64,000 nt of DNA from Labedaea rhizosphaerae (GCF_004362825.1 NZ_SNXZ01000008.1:248001-312000); one strand, 5' to 3'; shown: positions 54,327 to 63,860, counted from the stretch's first letter. Notes: generated from the letters alone by a model not told the origin. A program made the numbers and translations.

Positions 54327-55531
54327 ACTGGACCGGACGGGAACTGACCGCCGAGGTCGGCCCGGTGGCCCACGGCGGCCACTGCGTGTCGCGTGTGGAC
54401 GGACGAGTGGTGTTCGTGCGGCACGCGTTGCCGGGCGAGACCGTGATCGCGCTGGTCACCGAGGACAAGGGCGGCTCGTTCTGCCGGGCCGACGCGATCG
54501 AGGTGCTCGAGGCCTCGCCGCACCGCGTCACGCCGCCGTGCCCGCTCGCCGCGCCTGGCGGCTGTGGCGGGTGCGACTGGCAGCACGCTTCCGGTGACTA
54601 CCAACGCACGTTGAAGGCCGCGGTGGTCGCCGAGCAGCTGCACCGGCTGGCCGGCCTGGACATCGAAGCGTCCGATGTGGACGTGGAGGAGCTGGCGGGC
54701 GGGTTGCTGGAGTGGCGCACGCGGGCGCGGCTGGCCGTCGACGACGACGGCGTGCCCGGCTTCCGCGCGCACCACTCGCACCGCGTGGTGCCGGTCGAGT
54801 CGTGCCCGATCGCGGCGCCGGGAACGGTCGACCAGGTGACCTCACGCACCTGGCGACCGGGTACCGAACTCGAGGTGTGCGTCGACTCCGACCAGTGGAC
54901 GTACGTCACCCAGTGGCGCAAGGACCGGCGCGGCAAGGCGGTCCCGCGTGCGGTGGTCGGTGACCCGGTGGTCGTCGAGCGGGCCGCGCGCCGGGAGTGG
55001 CGGGTGTCGGCGCACGGCTTCTGGCAGGTGCACCCGGACGCGGCGGACGTGCTGTCCGAAGTGGTCTCGTCGTGGTCCGGCCTGGCCGCCGGCCAGTGCG
55101 CATGGGACCTCTACAGCGGCGTCGGTCTCTTCGCGGGTGTGCTGGCCGAGCAGGTCGGTCCCGAGGGGACCGTGATCGCGGTCGAGTCGGTGCGCGAGGC
55201 GGCCGAGTTCGGCGTGGACAACCTGGCCGACCTGCCGCAGGTGCGCACGATCGCCGGGCGGGTGGAACCGGTGCTGGGTGCGGGTTCGTTGCCGGATCCG
55301 GACGTGGTCGTGCTCGACCCGCCGCGCAAGGGCGCTGGCCGGGTCGTGGTGGACGCGATCGCCGAGCGCTCGCCGTCGCGCGTGGTCTACGTCGCGTGTG
55401 ACCCGGCAGCCTTGGCCCGTGACGTGAAGTTCTTCGGCGAGCGTGGTTTCCGCCTGGCGGGGCTGCGGGCGTTCGACGCGTTTCCCATGACGCACCACGT
55501 CGAGTGCGTCGCGTTGCTGGAGCGGACATGA
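54323..55531 (+). CDS. TrmA/RumA-type RNA (uracil-5-)methyltransferase with TRAM domain
   Basis: 402 residues. TRAM domain at residues 1-60 (GPVAHGGHCVSRVDGRVVFVRHALPGETV). A Cys cluster lies at about 72-88 (CPLAAPGGCGGCDWQH) plus Cys in ESCPIAAPG, which can hold a [4Fe-4S] cluster. SAM domain: WDLYSGVGLFAGVLAEQ, VVLDPPRKGAG and VYVACDPAALARD with the catalytic Cys. It methylates uridine in tRNA or rRNA. Syntenic with Rv2689c. ATGA-coupled to both neighbours. Confidence 0.92.
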   Translation: MNWTGRELTAEVGPVAHGGHCVSRVDGRVVFVRHALPGETVIALVTEDKGGSFCRADAIEVLEASPHRVTPPCPLAAPGGCGGCDWQHASGDYQRTLKAAVVAEQLHRLAGLDIEASDVDVEELAGGLLEWRTRARLAVDDDGVPGFRAHHSHRVVPVESCPIAAPGTVDQVTSRTWRPGTELEVCVDSDQWTYVTQWRKDRRGKAVPRAVVGDPVVVERAARREWRVSAHGFWQVHPDAADVLSEVVSSWSGLAAGQCAWDLYSGVGLFAGVLAEQVGPEGTVIAVESVREAAEFGVDNLADLPQVRTIAGRVEPVLGAGSLPDPDVVVLDPPRKGAGRVVVDAIAERSPSRVVYVACDPAALARDVKFFGERGFRLAGLRAFDAFPMTHHVECVALLERT

Positions 55532-56196
55532 AGGTGCTCGTGACCGGGGCGAACCGGGGGATCGGCTTCGAGCTGGCCCGCCAGCTCGCGGCCCGCGGCG
55601 ACACGGTCTACCTCGGGGCCCGCACCGAAGCGAAAGCTTCTACCGCTGCCGCAACGATTTCCGGCGACGTGGTACCGGTCGAGCTGGACGTGGCCGAGCC
55701 CGCGCACGCCGCCCGCGTCGCGGAGTCGTTGCCCGCCCTGGACGTCCTGATCAACAACGCGGCGATCCACTACGACACGTGGCAGCGGTTCGGCTCACCC
55801 GACTTCGAGGTCGTCGAGCAGGCGTGGCAGACCAACGTGATCGGTGCCTGGCGCCTCGCGACCGCACTGGTCCCGTTGTTGCGCAAGGGAACCAGCCCGC
55901 GCATCGTGAACGTGTCGAGCGAGGCGGGCTCGATGGCGGCCATCGGGTCGTCGGCGCCCGCATATGCGGTCAGCAAGGTCGCGCTGAACGCGGTGACCCG
56001 CGGCCTCGCCGCCGACCTGCGCCGGCACCGCATCCTGGTGAACGCGGTGTGCCCCGGGTGGATCGCGACCGACATGGGCGGCCCCGGCGGCGCCCCGGTG
56101 GCCGAGGGCGCGGCCAGCGTCCTGTGGGCGGTGGACCTGCCCGACGACGGCCCGACCGGCGGCTTCTTCCGGCACGGCAGGCCGCTGCCCTGGTGA
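55528..56196 (+). CDS. Short-chain dehydrogenase/reductase
   Basis: 222 residues: cofactor loop MKVLVTGANRGIGFELARQL, NNAAIHYD, catalytic Ser in VNVSSEAGSM, YAVSKVALN (YxxxK) and a late CPGWIATDMGGPGG. NADP-dependent carbonyl reductase type, similar to plant-like or CBR1-like SDRs. Substrate unknown. Translationally coupled to the methyltransferase by an ATGA overlap, though no functional link is evident. Confidence 0.9.
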   Translation: MKVLVTGANRGIGFELARQLAARGDTVYLGARTEAKASTAAATISGDVVPVELDVAEPAHAARVAESLPALDVLINNAAIHYDTWQRFGSPDFEVVEQAWQTNVIGAWRLATALVPLLRKGTSPRIVNVSSEAGSMAAIGSSAPAYAVSKVALNAVTRGLAADLRRHRILVNAVCPGWIATDMGGPGGAPVAEGAASVLWAVDLPDDGPTGGFFRHGRPLPW

Positions 56197-56235
56197 TTCC
56201 CGGTTTTGTCGGTGCCCCCTGCCATCCTGCGCGGC

Positions 56236-56796
56236 ATGGATGTGCTGCAGAACTTCGACCGCGCCGCCGCGGTGGCCGCGGGCCTGATCGACAAGATCCC
56301 CGCTGACGGTTTCGGCGCCCCGACGCCGTGCACGGACTGGGATGTCCGCGCTGTGGTGAACCACTTGGTGGCGGGCAACTTGATGGCTGACAACGCCGCC
56401 CGCGGTGCCCCACCACCCGACCGCAATGCCGATCACCTGGGCGATTCGCCGCCGGCGGAAACCTTCGCGCGCACGGTGGACGAGGCACGGGCCGCGTTCG
56501 CGGCGCCGGGGGTGCTGGAGCGGGTCGTGCCGACGCCGCTGGGGGAGCAGCCGGCCGCGTTCCTGGTGCACATGCGGATCAACGAGCTGCTGGTCCACAG
56601 CTGGGACCTGGCCGTCGCGACCGGGCAGCCCACGGACTTCGAACCCGAGTTGTGCCAAGGCGTATTGGGCGTGTGGCGGCAACGACTGTCCGGTGTGGAT
56701 CGATACCAGGTCCCCTTCGACGAGGAGCAACCGGTGCCTGAGGATGCCACCGCGGCCGATCGCCTCGCGGCTTACCTGGGCAGGCGCATGCCCTGA
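56236..56796 (+). CDS. TIGR03086 family (DinB-like, metal-binding) protein
   Basis: 186 residues: LIDKIPADGFGAPTPCTDWDVRAVVNHLVAGNLMADNAARG, with His of NHLV, and VHMRINELLVHSWDLAVATGQPTDF, with His residues that complete a His-rich metal site in DinB-fold proteins. Related to mycothiol-dependent maleylpyruvate isomerase; TIGR03086 members have no assigned reaction. CATCCT lies 7 nt before ATG 56236, a possible leaderless start. Confidence 0.85.
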   Translation: MDVLQNFDRAAAVAAGLIDKIPADGFGAPTPCTDWDVRAVVNHLVAGNLMADNAARGAPPPDRNADHLGDSPPAETFARTVDEARAAFAAPGVLERVVPTPLGEQPAAFLVHMRINELLVHSWDLAVATGQPTDFEPELCQGVLGVWRQRLSGVDRYQVPFDEEQPVPEDATAADRLAAYLGRRMP

Positions 56797-56832
56797 CCGG
56801 AATCGCTGGGCTGCTCCCGGATTCGGCTGGGC

Positions 56833-57684
56833 TCAGTAAGGGCGTGGGGCGCCGTGTGGCGGCGTCGGCGGACGGCCGGGCATCGGTCCGGTCGGTGGCA
56901 TGCCGTGGCGTGGTGCCTGCGGTCCGGGACCGTGCGCGGGTCGCGGCGATCCCGGTTGTCCTTGCGGTCCTTGCGGTCCTGGTCCCGGTCCGCCAGGGCC
57001 AGGTGCGCCCGGGCGCGGTCCGCCGGGGCCTGGCGCAGCCGGGCCTGGCGCACCCGGGCCTGGGACGCCTGGTGACGGGGCGCCGGGAATCGGTGTGCCC
57101 GGGGCCGGCGTACCGGGAATCGGCGTACCGGGAGCCGGCGTGCCCGGGATCGGCGCGCCTTGAGTTGGCGTGCCGGGCGGTGGCGTGGCGGGGCCACCAG
57201 CGGGCACCGGGCCGTCAGCGGCGACCACCGGGACCCCGGCAGCAGGCGTGGGCGACAACCCGGCCCGCACCTTCAGCCACTCCGGGATCGCGTCCTCGGC
57301 CCGAGGAAACCACCGCAACTCGTCCTGGAAGCCGATGGGCGGCGGCACCCGGCGCCAAGCGGGCTCCGCGTCCGGCTCGAAGTCCACCGCGAACCCGCCA
57401 GAGGGCTCCACGGTGTACGTGGCCGACAGCCAAGTACCCCGCTCGGGCCGGTACATCCCGCCACGCAACTGGCCGAACAGCTCGATGGCCGTCTGCGGTG
57501 GCCGCACCGGTCGCTGCTGCCCGTCGGCCCCGGTCACGACCAGGTCCGCCTCGACGTGCTTGCCCGCGGCGCGGTACTGCGCCCACACCCGTTGCCAGTC
57601 CTCGCCCGCGGCCTTCACCAACGCCCGTCCGAGCTGTCTGGTCAGCCGTTCCTGCTCGACGGGTTCCAACGCCCCCTGCGTCAT
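56833..57684 (-). CDS. YezG/DUF600-like protein with collagen-like tail
   Basis: 283 residues. Residues 1-140 form an alpha/beta domain (LTRQLGRALVKAAGEDWQRVWAQYRAAGKHVEADLVVTGADG ... FGQLRGGMYRPERGTWLSATYTVEPSGGFAVDFEPDAEPAW) resembling the YezG/DUF600 immunity fold. Residues about 155-283 are low complexity with GTPAPGTPIPG and GPGxPGP triplets, collagen-like. No signal peptide. ATG 57684 with AGGGGGCG upstream. It follows the 57712 gene by 27 bp, likely as one operon. An immunity role is inference; no toxin gene with a polymorphic domain is seen nearby. Confidence 0.6.
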   Translation of the reverse strand: MTQGALEPVEQERLTRQLGRALVKAAGEDWQRVWAQYRAAGKHVEADLVVTGADGQQRPVRPPQTAIELFGQLRGGMYRPERGTWLSATYTVEPSGGFAVDFEPDAEPAWRRVPPPIGFQDELRWFPRAEDAIPEWLKVRAGLSPTPAAGVPVVAADGPVPAGGPATPPPGTPTQGAPIPGTPAPGTPIPGTPAPGTPIPGAPSPGVPGPGAPGPAAPGPGGPRPGAPGPGGPGPGPQGPQGQPGSPRPAHGPGPQAPRHGMPPTGPMPGRPPTPPHGAPRPY

Positions 57685-57711
57685 ATCGCCCCCTGCTCTC
57701 CGGCCCGAACC

Positions 57712-59001
57712 CTACCCGTCGGTCGGCGCGCTCACCGGCGGATTCCGCCCGAACGACAACGAAAGCCGCAGGGGGTGCAGCGGCCAGGTGCCGACCGCGA
57801 ACATGGCCAGCAGGCCGAGCGCCGAGAACTGCGTGCCGACCTCGGCCTCGTCGGTCAGGTCGACCCGGCGGCCCTTGATCCGCGCGCCCGGCTCGTCGGA
57901 CCAGAACGGCGCACCGACCGGCACGGGTGCAGTCTCGATGGTGGCGTGGGTTTCGTCGCCGACCGGGCGGACGCCGAGCGTGCAGTAGGGCTCGGGGTCG
58001 GCGCCGGTGGGCGTGCCCGGCTCGATGGCCAGGTAGTCGCCGCGCGCGGCGGCCGCGCCCGCGGCCCGGCCGACCCAGCGGAACGCCTCCGCGACCGCGC
58101 CGGGGGTGGCGGCGGCCACGGCGTCCTGCTCGGCGGCGGGCCGCACGGTGGTCACCTCGGCGGGCAGGGCGCCGTCCGGGCCGGGGTAGCGCCCGAGCAT
58201 GGTCAGCGACCGGCCGTCGTCGCCGAGGAGCAGGGTTTCGCGGAAGTTGTTGTCCGTCAGCTGGGTCCGGGCGAGCTGACCCGTGCCCAGGCGCCCGAGC
58301 ACGAGGTCCGGCTCGGCCATCCGCCAGAACATCACCCGGCCCTCCAGCCACAACGGCAGGTAGCCCGCGATCGGGATCCCCGGCTCGACGCTGGTCTGCA
58401 CCGAGCCGGCCGACGGTGGTCCGGCGAACGGCGGCAGCGCGGCGAACGCCGGTTCGAGCCGCACTGCCTCCACCACCCGTCGCAGCCACGCCCGCGCCCG
58501 GCTCAGCGGGTGTTCGGGGAACAGCCGGTCCCACTGCGCCTCGTCGCCGCGGTGCCACGGCAGCCGCGCTTGCACGTCCGGCGCGTACGGGTGCGGTCCG
58601 AAGTACCGCTCCGGCCCGAGCTTGGCCAGCACGCTCGCCTCGCGGATCCCGGTCTGCGGCCCCTCCAGCGCCTGGAACCGCAGCTGCGCGCTGCACCCCG
58701 CGCGGGGCACAGTCAGGGTCGCGACGAAGCCTTGGCCGGGCCGTTCGGGAAGGGGCAGCTTCACGATCTGCCGCAGCGCCGGCACCGAGTCCACGGTCAC
58801 CACGTGCGCCTCGATCAGCGCGCCCGCTTCGGCACTCTGCGCGACCAGGCCCGCACGCAGCCGGGACAAGTCGGTGAGCGGCGCGGGCAGATTCGGTGCG
58901 TGATCGGCGTACTGAAGCGTCATCCGGTCGCCGGTCACGGGGTCCACCCAGGTGGTCTCATCCTCCTGCTGGTAGCCCATGTCCTCGACGTGGATCGGCA
59001 T
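57712..59001 (-). CDS. Conserved hypothetical protein, partner of the YezG-like gene
   Basis: 429 residues not recognised as a known enzyme. No signal peptide or membrane helix. It begins with a beta-rich segment (YQQEDETTWVDPVTGDRMTLQYADHAPNLP), followed by LPLPERPGQGFVATLTVPRAGCSAQLRF. The middle has WRMAEPDLVLGRLGTGQLARTQLTDNNFRETLLLGDDGRSLTMLGRYPG. TAGGGT lies 6 nt before ATG 59001, so it is probably leaderless. The operon with the YezG-like gene hints at a secretion-linked or effector-associated role, as such proteins often sit beside effector clusters. That is speculation. Confidence 0.55.
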   Translation of the reverse strand: MPIHVEDMGYQQEDETTWVDPVTGDRMTLQYADHAPNLPAPLTDLSRLRAGLVAQSAEAGALIEAHVVTVDSVPALRQIVKLPLPERPGQGFVATLTVPRAGCSAQLRFQALEGPQTGIREASVLAKLGPERYFGPHPYAPDVQARLPWHRGDEAQWDRLFPEHPLSRARAWLRRVVEAVRLEPAFAALPPFAGPPSAGSVQTSVEPGIPIAGYLPLWLEGRVMFWRMAEPDLVLGRLGTGQLARTQLTDNNFRETLLLGDDGRSLTMLGRYPGPDGALPAEVTTVRPAAEQDAVAAATPGAVAEAFRWVGRAAGAAAARGDYLAIEPGTPTGADPEPYCTLGVRPVGDETHATIETAPVPVGAPFWSDEPGARIKGRRVDLTDEAEVGTQFSALGLLAMFAVGTWPLHPLRLSLSFGRNPPVSAPTDG

Positions 59002-59157
59002 GTCTAGACCCTATTGGGCGTCACTCCGACGTGTACGACGGCACAGTGCCCGCGCCGGGCGACTCAGCGTCACGCTCGTATGCTGGAGCGAGACCGGCAC
59101 ACGGCGGGCAACCGGTGAAGAGGGCAACGAAGGCATCCGACGACGTGAGGTGATCCG

Positions 59158-61083
59158 GTGACGCTGCTGGAAGGCGTGCACAGTCCTGCCGATGTGAAGG
59201 GGCTGAGCGCGGCTCAGCTCACCGACCTGGCCGCCGAGATCAGAGAGCTGCTGGTCGAGACCGTCACCAGGACCGCGGGCCACCTCGGCCCGAACCTGGG
59301 CGTGGTCGAGCTGACCCTGGCCATCCACAAGGTCTTCGACTCCCCGCGCGACGCGATCATCTTCGACGTGGGCCACCAGGCCTACGTGCACAAGATCCTC
59401 ACCGGCCGGCGCGGCGAGTTCGGCACGCTGCGCCAGCGCGGCGGCATCTCCGGCTACCCGAGCCGCGCCGAGAGCGAGCACGACCTCGTCGAGAACAGCC
59501 ATGCCTCCACCGCGCTCTCGTATGCGGACGGTCTCGCCAAGGCCTTCCAGCTGGCCGGCGAGCGGCGCACGGTCGTGGCCGTGGTCGGCGACGGCGCGCT
59601 CACCGGCGGCATGTGCTGGGAGGCGCTGAACAACATCGCCTCGGGCACCGACCGCCCGCTGGTCATCGTGGTCAACGACAACGGCCGCTCCTACTCGCCG
59701 ACCATCGGCGGCCTGGCCGATCACCTCGCGACGCTGCGCCTGCGCCCTGGCTACGAGCGCGCGCTCGAGGGTGGCCGCCGCGTGCTGCAGGGCACGCCCG
59801 TCGTCGGCAAGCCCATCTACGCGGCCCTGCACGCGGCCAAGCGCGGCATCAAGGACGCCATCAGCCCGCAGATGATGTTCGAGGACCTCGGCCTGAAGTA
59901 CTTCGGCCCGGTCGACGGCCACGACATGGAGGCCATGACGGCGGCGCTCGCCCGCGCCCGCGACTTCGGCGGGCCGGTGATCGTGCACGCGGTGACCTGC
60001 AAGGGCAAGGGCTACCCGCTCGCCGAGAACGACGAGATCGACCAGATGCACCAGACCGACCCGATCGACGCCGTCACCGGCAAGCCCACCAAGGCCAAGG
60101 GCGCGAGCTGGACCTCGGTGTTCGCCGACGAGCTGGTCAAGCTGGGCGGCGAGCGGCCGGACCTCGTCGCGATCACCGCGGCGATGCTGCGCTCCACCGG
60201 TCTCGAGCCGTTCGCGCAGAGCTACCCGGAGCGTTGCTTCGACGTGGGCATCGCCGAGCAGCACGCGGTCACCTCGGCCGCGGGCATGGCGATGGCCGGA
60301 CTGCACCCGGTGGTCGCGCTCTACTCGACGTTCCTCAACCGCGCGTTCGACCAGGTGCTGATGGACGTCGCGCTGCACAAGCTGCCGGTCACGTTCGTGC
60401 TCGACCGTGCAGGCATCACCGGCCCGGACGGCGCGAGCCACCACGGCATGTGGGACACGACGATCCTGGGCGCGGTTCCCGGCATGCACATCGCCGCCCC
60501 GCGTGACGCGACCACGCTGCGCGAGGAGCTGCGCGAGGCCGTCGCCATCCAGGACGGCCCGAGCGCGCTGCGCTTCCCGAAGGCCTCCGTCGGGCCGGAC
60601 GTGGCGGCCGTCGAACAGGTCGGTGCGGTCGACGTGCTGGCCAAGCCGGCCGACGACCAGGACGAGGACGTGTTGCTGGTCGCGGTCGGCGCGCTGGCCG
60701 AGCTCGCCCTCGTCGCCGCCCGACGGCTGTCGGACCAGGGCATCGGCGTCACCGTCGTCGACCCCCGGTGGATCGCGCCGGTGCCGACCGACCTGGTGGC
60801 CCTCAGCGCGCGGCACCGCATGGTCGTCACGGTCGAGGACTCGGGCCGCCACGGCGGATTCGGCTGGGCGCTGGCCGCCGCGCTGCGCGACGCCGACGTC
60901 GACGTCCCGATGCGCGACATCGCCATCCCGCAACGGTTCCACGAGCACGGCACGCGCTCGGAGGTGCTCGCCGCGATCGGCCTCACGGCCCAGGACGTCG
61001 CCCGCAAAGTGACCGAGTGGGCGTCCGGCACGCTCGGCGAGGTGCACCACCCGGTCGTGCCGGCCGAACCCGATCAACGCTGA
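59158..61083 (+). CDS. dxs: 1-deoxy-D-xylulose-5-phosphate synthase
   Basis: 641 residues, full length. Thiamine-diphosphate site [20 protein letters not shown] ... [13 protein letters not shown], early [14 protein letters not shown], transketolase pyrimidine domain ([70 protein letters not shown]) and C-terminal domain. It condenses pyruvate and glyceraldehyde 3-phosphate as the first step of the MEP isoprenoid pathway. GTG 59158 has GAGG 7 nt upstream; upstream codons are non-coding. Confidence 0.97.
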   Translation: MTLLEGVHSPADVKGLSAAQLTDLAAEIRELLVETVTRTAGHLGPNLGVVELTLAIHKVFDSPRDAIIFDVGHQAYVHKILTGRRGEFGTLRQRGGISGYPSRAESEHDLVENSHASTALSYADGLAKAFQLAGERRTVVAVVGDGALTGGMCWEALNNIASGTDRPLVIVVNDNGRSYSPTIGGLADHLATLRLRPGYERALEGGRRVLQGTPVVGKPIYAALHAAKRGIKDAISPQMMFEDLGLKYFGPVDGHDMEAMTAALARARDFGGPVIVHAVTCKGKGYPLAENDEIDQMHQTDPIDAVTGKPTKAKGASWTSVFADELVKLGGERPDLVAITAAMLRSTGLEPFAQSYPERCFDVGIAEQHAVTSAAGMAMAGLHPVVALYSTFLNRAFDQVLMDVALHKLPVTFVLDRAGITGPDGASHHGMWDTTILGAVPGMHIAAPRDATTLREELREAVAIQDGPSALRFPKASVGPDVAAVEQVGAVDVLAKPADDQDEDVLLVAVGALAELALVAARRLSDQGIGVTVVDPRWIAPVPTDLVALSARHRMVVTVEDSGRHGGFGWALAAALRDADVDVPMRDIAIPQRFHEHGTRSEVLAAIGLTAQDVARKVTEWASGTLGEVHHPVVPAEPDQR

Positions 61084-61110
61084 CCTGGCGCCTGTGGCAC
61101 CGTAGACGTC

Positions 61111-61788
61111 GTGCGGATTCTGGTTGTCGAGGACGAGGAGCCACTGGCCGACGCGGTCGCCAGGGGACTGCGTCGCGAGGGCATGGCCGTCGACGTCGCG
61201 TTGGACGGGGACAGCGGGCACGAGAAGGCCAGCATCACCCGGTACGACGTGGTCGTGCTCGACCGCGACCTGCCGGGCATGTCCGGCGACGAGTTGTGCC
61301 GCGAGATCGTGTCGTCCGGCGCGCTCACCAGGATCCTGATGCTCACGGCGAGCGGCAGCGTGGACGACCGCGTCGAGGGCCTGTCCCTCGGCGCGGACGA
61401 CTACCTCGCCAAGCCGTTCGCGTTCCCCGAGCTGGTCGCCCGGGTGCGGGCGCTGGCCCGGCGGTCCACCCCGGTCACGCCGCCGGTGCTGGTCGCGGGC
61501 GACGTCGAGCTCGACCCGGCCAAGCGCACGGTGACGCGGGCGGGCACGCCGATCGAGCTGACCCGCAAGGAGTTCGGCGTGCTCGAGGTGCTGTTGTCGG
61601 CCGGCGGGTCGGTGGTCAGCAGCGAGGAACTGCTCGAGCGGGTGTGGGACGAGAACGCCGACCCGTTCACCACGACCGTGCGGGTCACAGTGATGACCTT
61701 GCGCAAGAAGCTCGGCGAGCCCGGGATCATCGACACGGTCGTCGGCTCCGGGTACCGGGTGCCGGCCGGGAAGATCGCGCCAGAATGA
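61111..61788 (+). CDS. OmpR/PhoB-type response regulator
   Basis: 225 residues. Receiver: VRILVVEDEEPLADAVARGL, phosphoacceptor Asp in VVVLDRDLPGMSGDE (about residue 51), Thr in LMLTAS and Lys in DDYLAKPFAFPEL. Winged-helix DNA-binding domain from about residue 130 (IELTRKEFGVLEVLLSAGGSVVSSEELLERVWDENADPFTTTVRVTVMTLRKKLG). Paired with the kinase gene 7 nt downstream. Targets unknown; the domain order is that of MprA/CseB-like regulators. Confidence 0.93.
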   Translation: MRILVVEDEEPLADAVARGLRREGMAVDVALDGDSGHEKASITRYDVVVLDRDLPGMSGDELCREIVSSGALTRILMLTASGSVDDRVEGLSLGADDYLAKPFAFPELVARVRALARRSTPVTPPVLVAGDVELDPAKRTVTRAGTPIELTRKEFGVLEVLLSAGGSVVSSEELLERVWDENADPFTTTVRVTVMTLRKKLGEPGIIDTVVGSGYRVPAGKIAPE

Positions 61789-61795
61789 CGTCCGC

Positions 61796-62908
61796 GTGAT
61801 CCGGCCTGGCCTGCGGGGGCGGATCACCGCGCTGGCCACCGTGCTCGTGGCGATCGCCAGCGGCCTGCTGCTGTGGCTCGGCTGGCTGCTCGCCGGCGGC
61901 GTGTCCAGCGCGGTCCCGGTGCTGCCACCGGGTTCCACGGTGGTGGTCGGCGGTATCGAGGTCGACGCGACCCAGCTGGCCGGCGTGCTGCGCGACGAGG
62001 CCCGTGAGCGGGTGCTGGTGTCCGGGTCGATCGCGTTCGTGTGCGTGGTGGTGGCCACCGGGCTGCTGGCGTGGACGATCACCGGGCGCGTGCTGCAGCC
62101 GTTGCGCCAGATCACCGGCACCGCGCGACGGCTGTCCGCGGAGTCGCTGGGGGAGCGGATCGCCTACCGCGGCCCGCGCGACGAGCTGGCCGAACTCGCC
62201 GACACCTTCGACCAGATGCTGGACCGGCTGCAGGGCGCGTTCGACGCGCAGCGCCGGTTCGTCGCCAACGCCAGCCACGAGCTGCGCACGCCGTTGGCGG
62301 TGATCCGCACCGAGCTCGACGTCACCCTGGCCGACGAGGGCGCCGACACGGCCGAGCTGCGCCGGATGGCCGAGGTGGTGCGGTCGGCGACGTTGCGTGC
62401 CGGTCAGCTCGTCGACGCGCTGCTCGTGCTGGCGCGCACCGAAGGTGTCGGCATCGGGCCCCCGCAACCGGTCGACCTGGCCGACGTGGTGGCCAGTGCG
62501 TGGCGCGCGGTCCGCGGCGAGGCCGACGCGCGTGAGCTGCGGGTCGCGCTGCACACCTCGCCCGCCCCGGTCAGCGGTGATCCCGCGTTGCTGGAACGGG
62601 TCGCGGGCAATCTGCTCGAGAACGCCGTGCGGCACAACGTGACCGGCGGCTGGATCGACGTGCGGACCGAGGCCGCCGGGCCGGCGGTGCAACTGCGGGT
62701 GGCGTCGTCGGGTCCGGTGATCGAGCAGGCGCGGGTGGCCGAGCTGTTCGAGCCGTTCCGCCGTGGCGGTGTCGACCGGACCGCGCAGGGCGGGGCGGGC
62801 CTGGGCCTGTCGATCGTGCGCTCGGTGGTGAGCGCGCACCGCGGCGAAGTGGTGGCCGAACCGGTCTCCGGTGGTGGTTTGGCCGTGACCGTAATGCTTC
62901 CCGCGTAG
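61796..62908 (+). CDS. Sensor histidine kinase (EnvZ/MprB-like topology)
   Basis: 370 residues. Two transmembrane helices (about 8-35 and 78-100) flank a short extracytoplasmic loop of about 45 residues. Then come HAMP (GRVLQPLRQITGTARRLSAESLGERIAYRGPRDELAELADTFDQMLDRLQ), the phosphoacceptor His in NASHELRTPLAVIRTELD, and an ATPase domain with N box NLLENAVRHN. The G1 box is degenerate: RVASSGPVIEQARVAELFEPF lacks DxGxG. G2 is GGAGLGLSIVRSVV. The GTG start overlaps no gene. Its TAG stop opens the TAGCCT -10 box of the next gene. Confidence 0.9.
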   Translation: MIRPGLRGRITALATVLVAIASGLLLWLGWLLAGGVSSAVPVLPPGSTVVVGGIEVDATQLAGVLRDEARERVLVSGSIAFVCVVVATGLLAWTITGRVLQPLRQITGTARRLSAESLGERIAYRGPRDELAELADTFDQMLDRLQGAFDAQRRFVANASHELRTPLAVIRTELDVTLADEGADTAELRRMAEVVRSATLRAGQLVDALLVLARTEGVGIGPPQPVDLADVVASAWRAVRGEADARELRVALHTSPAPVSGDPALLERVAGNLLENAVRHNVTGGWIDVRTEAAGPAVQLRVASSGPVIEQARVAELFEPFRRGGVDRTAQGGAGLGLSIVRSVVSAHRGEVVAEPVSGGGLAVTVMLPA

Positions 62909-62917
62909 CCTTCGATC

Positions 62918-63553
62918 ATGGACGACGATGCGGTGTTCGCCGCACAGGCCGACCGTCGCCGCGCGGTCGCGGACTTGCTGGATTCCTTGGACGACAAGCA
63001 GTTGGCCACCCCGAGCCTCTGCGCCGGCTGGACGGTGAAGGCGGTGGCGGCGCACCTGGTGGCCGCGGCCGCCACGTCGGCCGTGTCGTTCCTCGCGGCG
63101 ATGGTGCGCAGCGGCTTCCGCCCGCACGTGGCCAACACCCAGCGCGCTCGCAAGCTGGCGCGGCGCCCGGCGGCGGAGTTGTCCCGCGCGCTGCGCGAGC
63201 ACGCGGGGCACCGCATGCACCCGCCCGGCATCGGCGCCGTGGGCCCGATGACCGACCTGCTGGTGCACGAGGGCGACATGCGGCTGCCCCTCGGCCTGCC
63301 GTTCGACCCGCCGCTGCCGCTGGTGGCCGAGGCGCTGGGCTTCCTCAGCGGCCGTGCTCCGGGCTTCGTCCCCAAAGGACGGTTGGCCGGGATCAAGCTC
63401 GTTCCGACGGATCTGGACCGGACGTGGGGCTCGGGCGCGGAGCTGACCGGCCGCGCGGCCGACCTGATGATGGCCGTGTGCGGCCGGCCCGCCGTTCTCC
63501 CGTCCCTCACCGGCCCCGGCGCCCCCATCCTGGCCACCCGCCTGACGCCCTGA
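62918..63553 (+). CDS. Maleylpyruvate isomerase family, mycothiol-dependent type
   Basis: 211 residues: VADLLDSLDDKQLATPSLCAGWTVKAVAAHLVAAAATSAVSFLAAM with metal-site His, and MTDLLVHEGDMRLPLGLPFDPPLPLV with a second His. DinB fold at the N-terminus, as in mycothiol-dependent enzymes of actinomycetes. Reaction unknown. TAGCCT is 6 nt before ATG 62918 and overlaps the stop of the kinase gene, pointing to a separate leaderless promoter. The stop codon is followed directly by the 22-nt repeat array. Confidence 0.85.
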   Translation: MDDDAVFAAQADRRRAVADLLDSLDDKQLATPSLCAGWTVKAVAAHLVAAAATSAVSFLAAMVRSGFRPHVANTQRARKLARRPAAELSRALREHAGHRMHPPGIGAVGPMTDLLVHEGDMRLPLGLPFDPPLPLVAEALGFLSGRAPGFVPKGRLAGIKLVPTDLDRTWGSGAELTGRAADLMMAVCGRPAVLPSLTGPGAPILATRLTP

Positions 63554-63663
63554 CCCCCACCCGGGCGTGTCCCACACTCGCGCAGGGTGTGTCCCCCGTT
63601 CCGACCGGGTGTGTCCCACGTTCTGACCGGGTGTGTCCCACACTCGCGTGGGCTGAGTCCCAC
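63554..63663 (-). repeat. 22-nt degenerate tandem array, five units (left flank, copy 2)
   Basis: Five contiguous 22-nt units read on the minus strand as G(T/G)GGGAC(A/T)C... starting at 63663, 63641, 63619, 63597 and 63575. The array begins at the first base after the stop codon of the gene ending at 63553. Units alternate between a CGGTC(A/G)GAAC and a CGCGAGT type second half. Confidence 0.85.
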
Positions 63664-63686
63664 GTTGTGTTCTGGGTCTTGTGGGG

Positions 63687-63806
63687 TGGGTTCGGTTTGA
63701 CACGGGGACCCCCACGACGGCCCTCGCGGGCGCTAAACGGGCAGAAGGTGAGGCGCCCGCACCGCGCGAGTTCAGGGCCGTCGTGCCCCGTGTAAAACCG
63801 AACCCA
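63687..63806. repeat. Nested hairpin element, copy 2
   Basis: Outer 21-nt arms (63687-63707 and 63786-63806, extendable by one G-C pair) have the same single G-A mismatch as copy 1. Then come the ACCCC bulge and a 12-bp inner stem (CACGACGGCCCT with AGGGCCGTCGTG). The 49-nt apical part folds on GCGGGCGC/GCGCCCGC. The inner stem differs from copy 1 by an A-T in place of a G-C pair. Confidence 0.85.
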
Positions 63807-63860
63807 CGAGCCGCGGTTGGCTGCGGTCTGGCCTCGGGGTGGGCGGTGGAGCCTTTCGGG

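Noticed and set aside
59011-62121. 1036-codon open frame antisense to dxs and the response regulator
   Set aside because: Same shadow effect; amino-acid content is non-protein-like and dxs on the other strand is complete.
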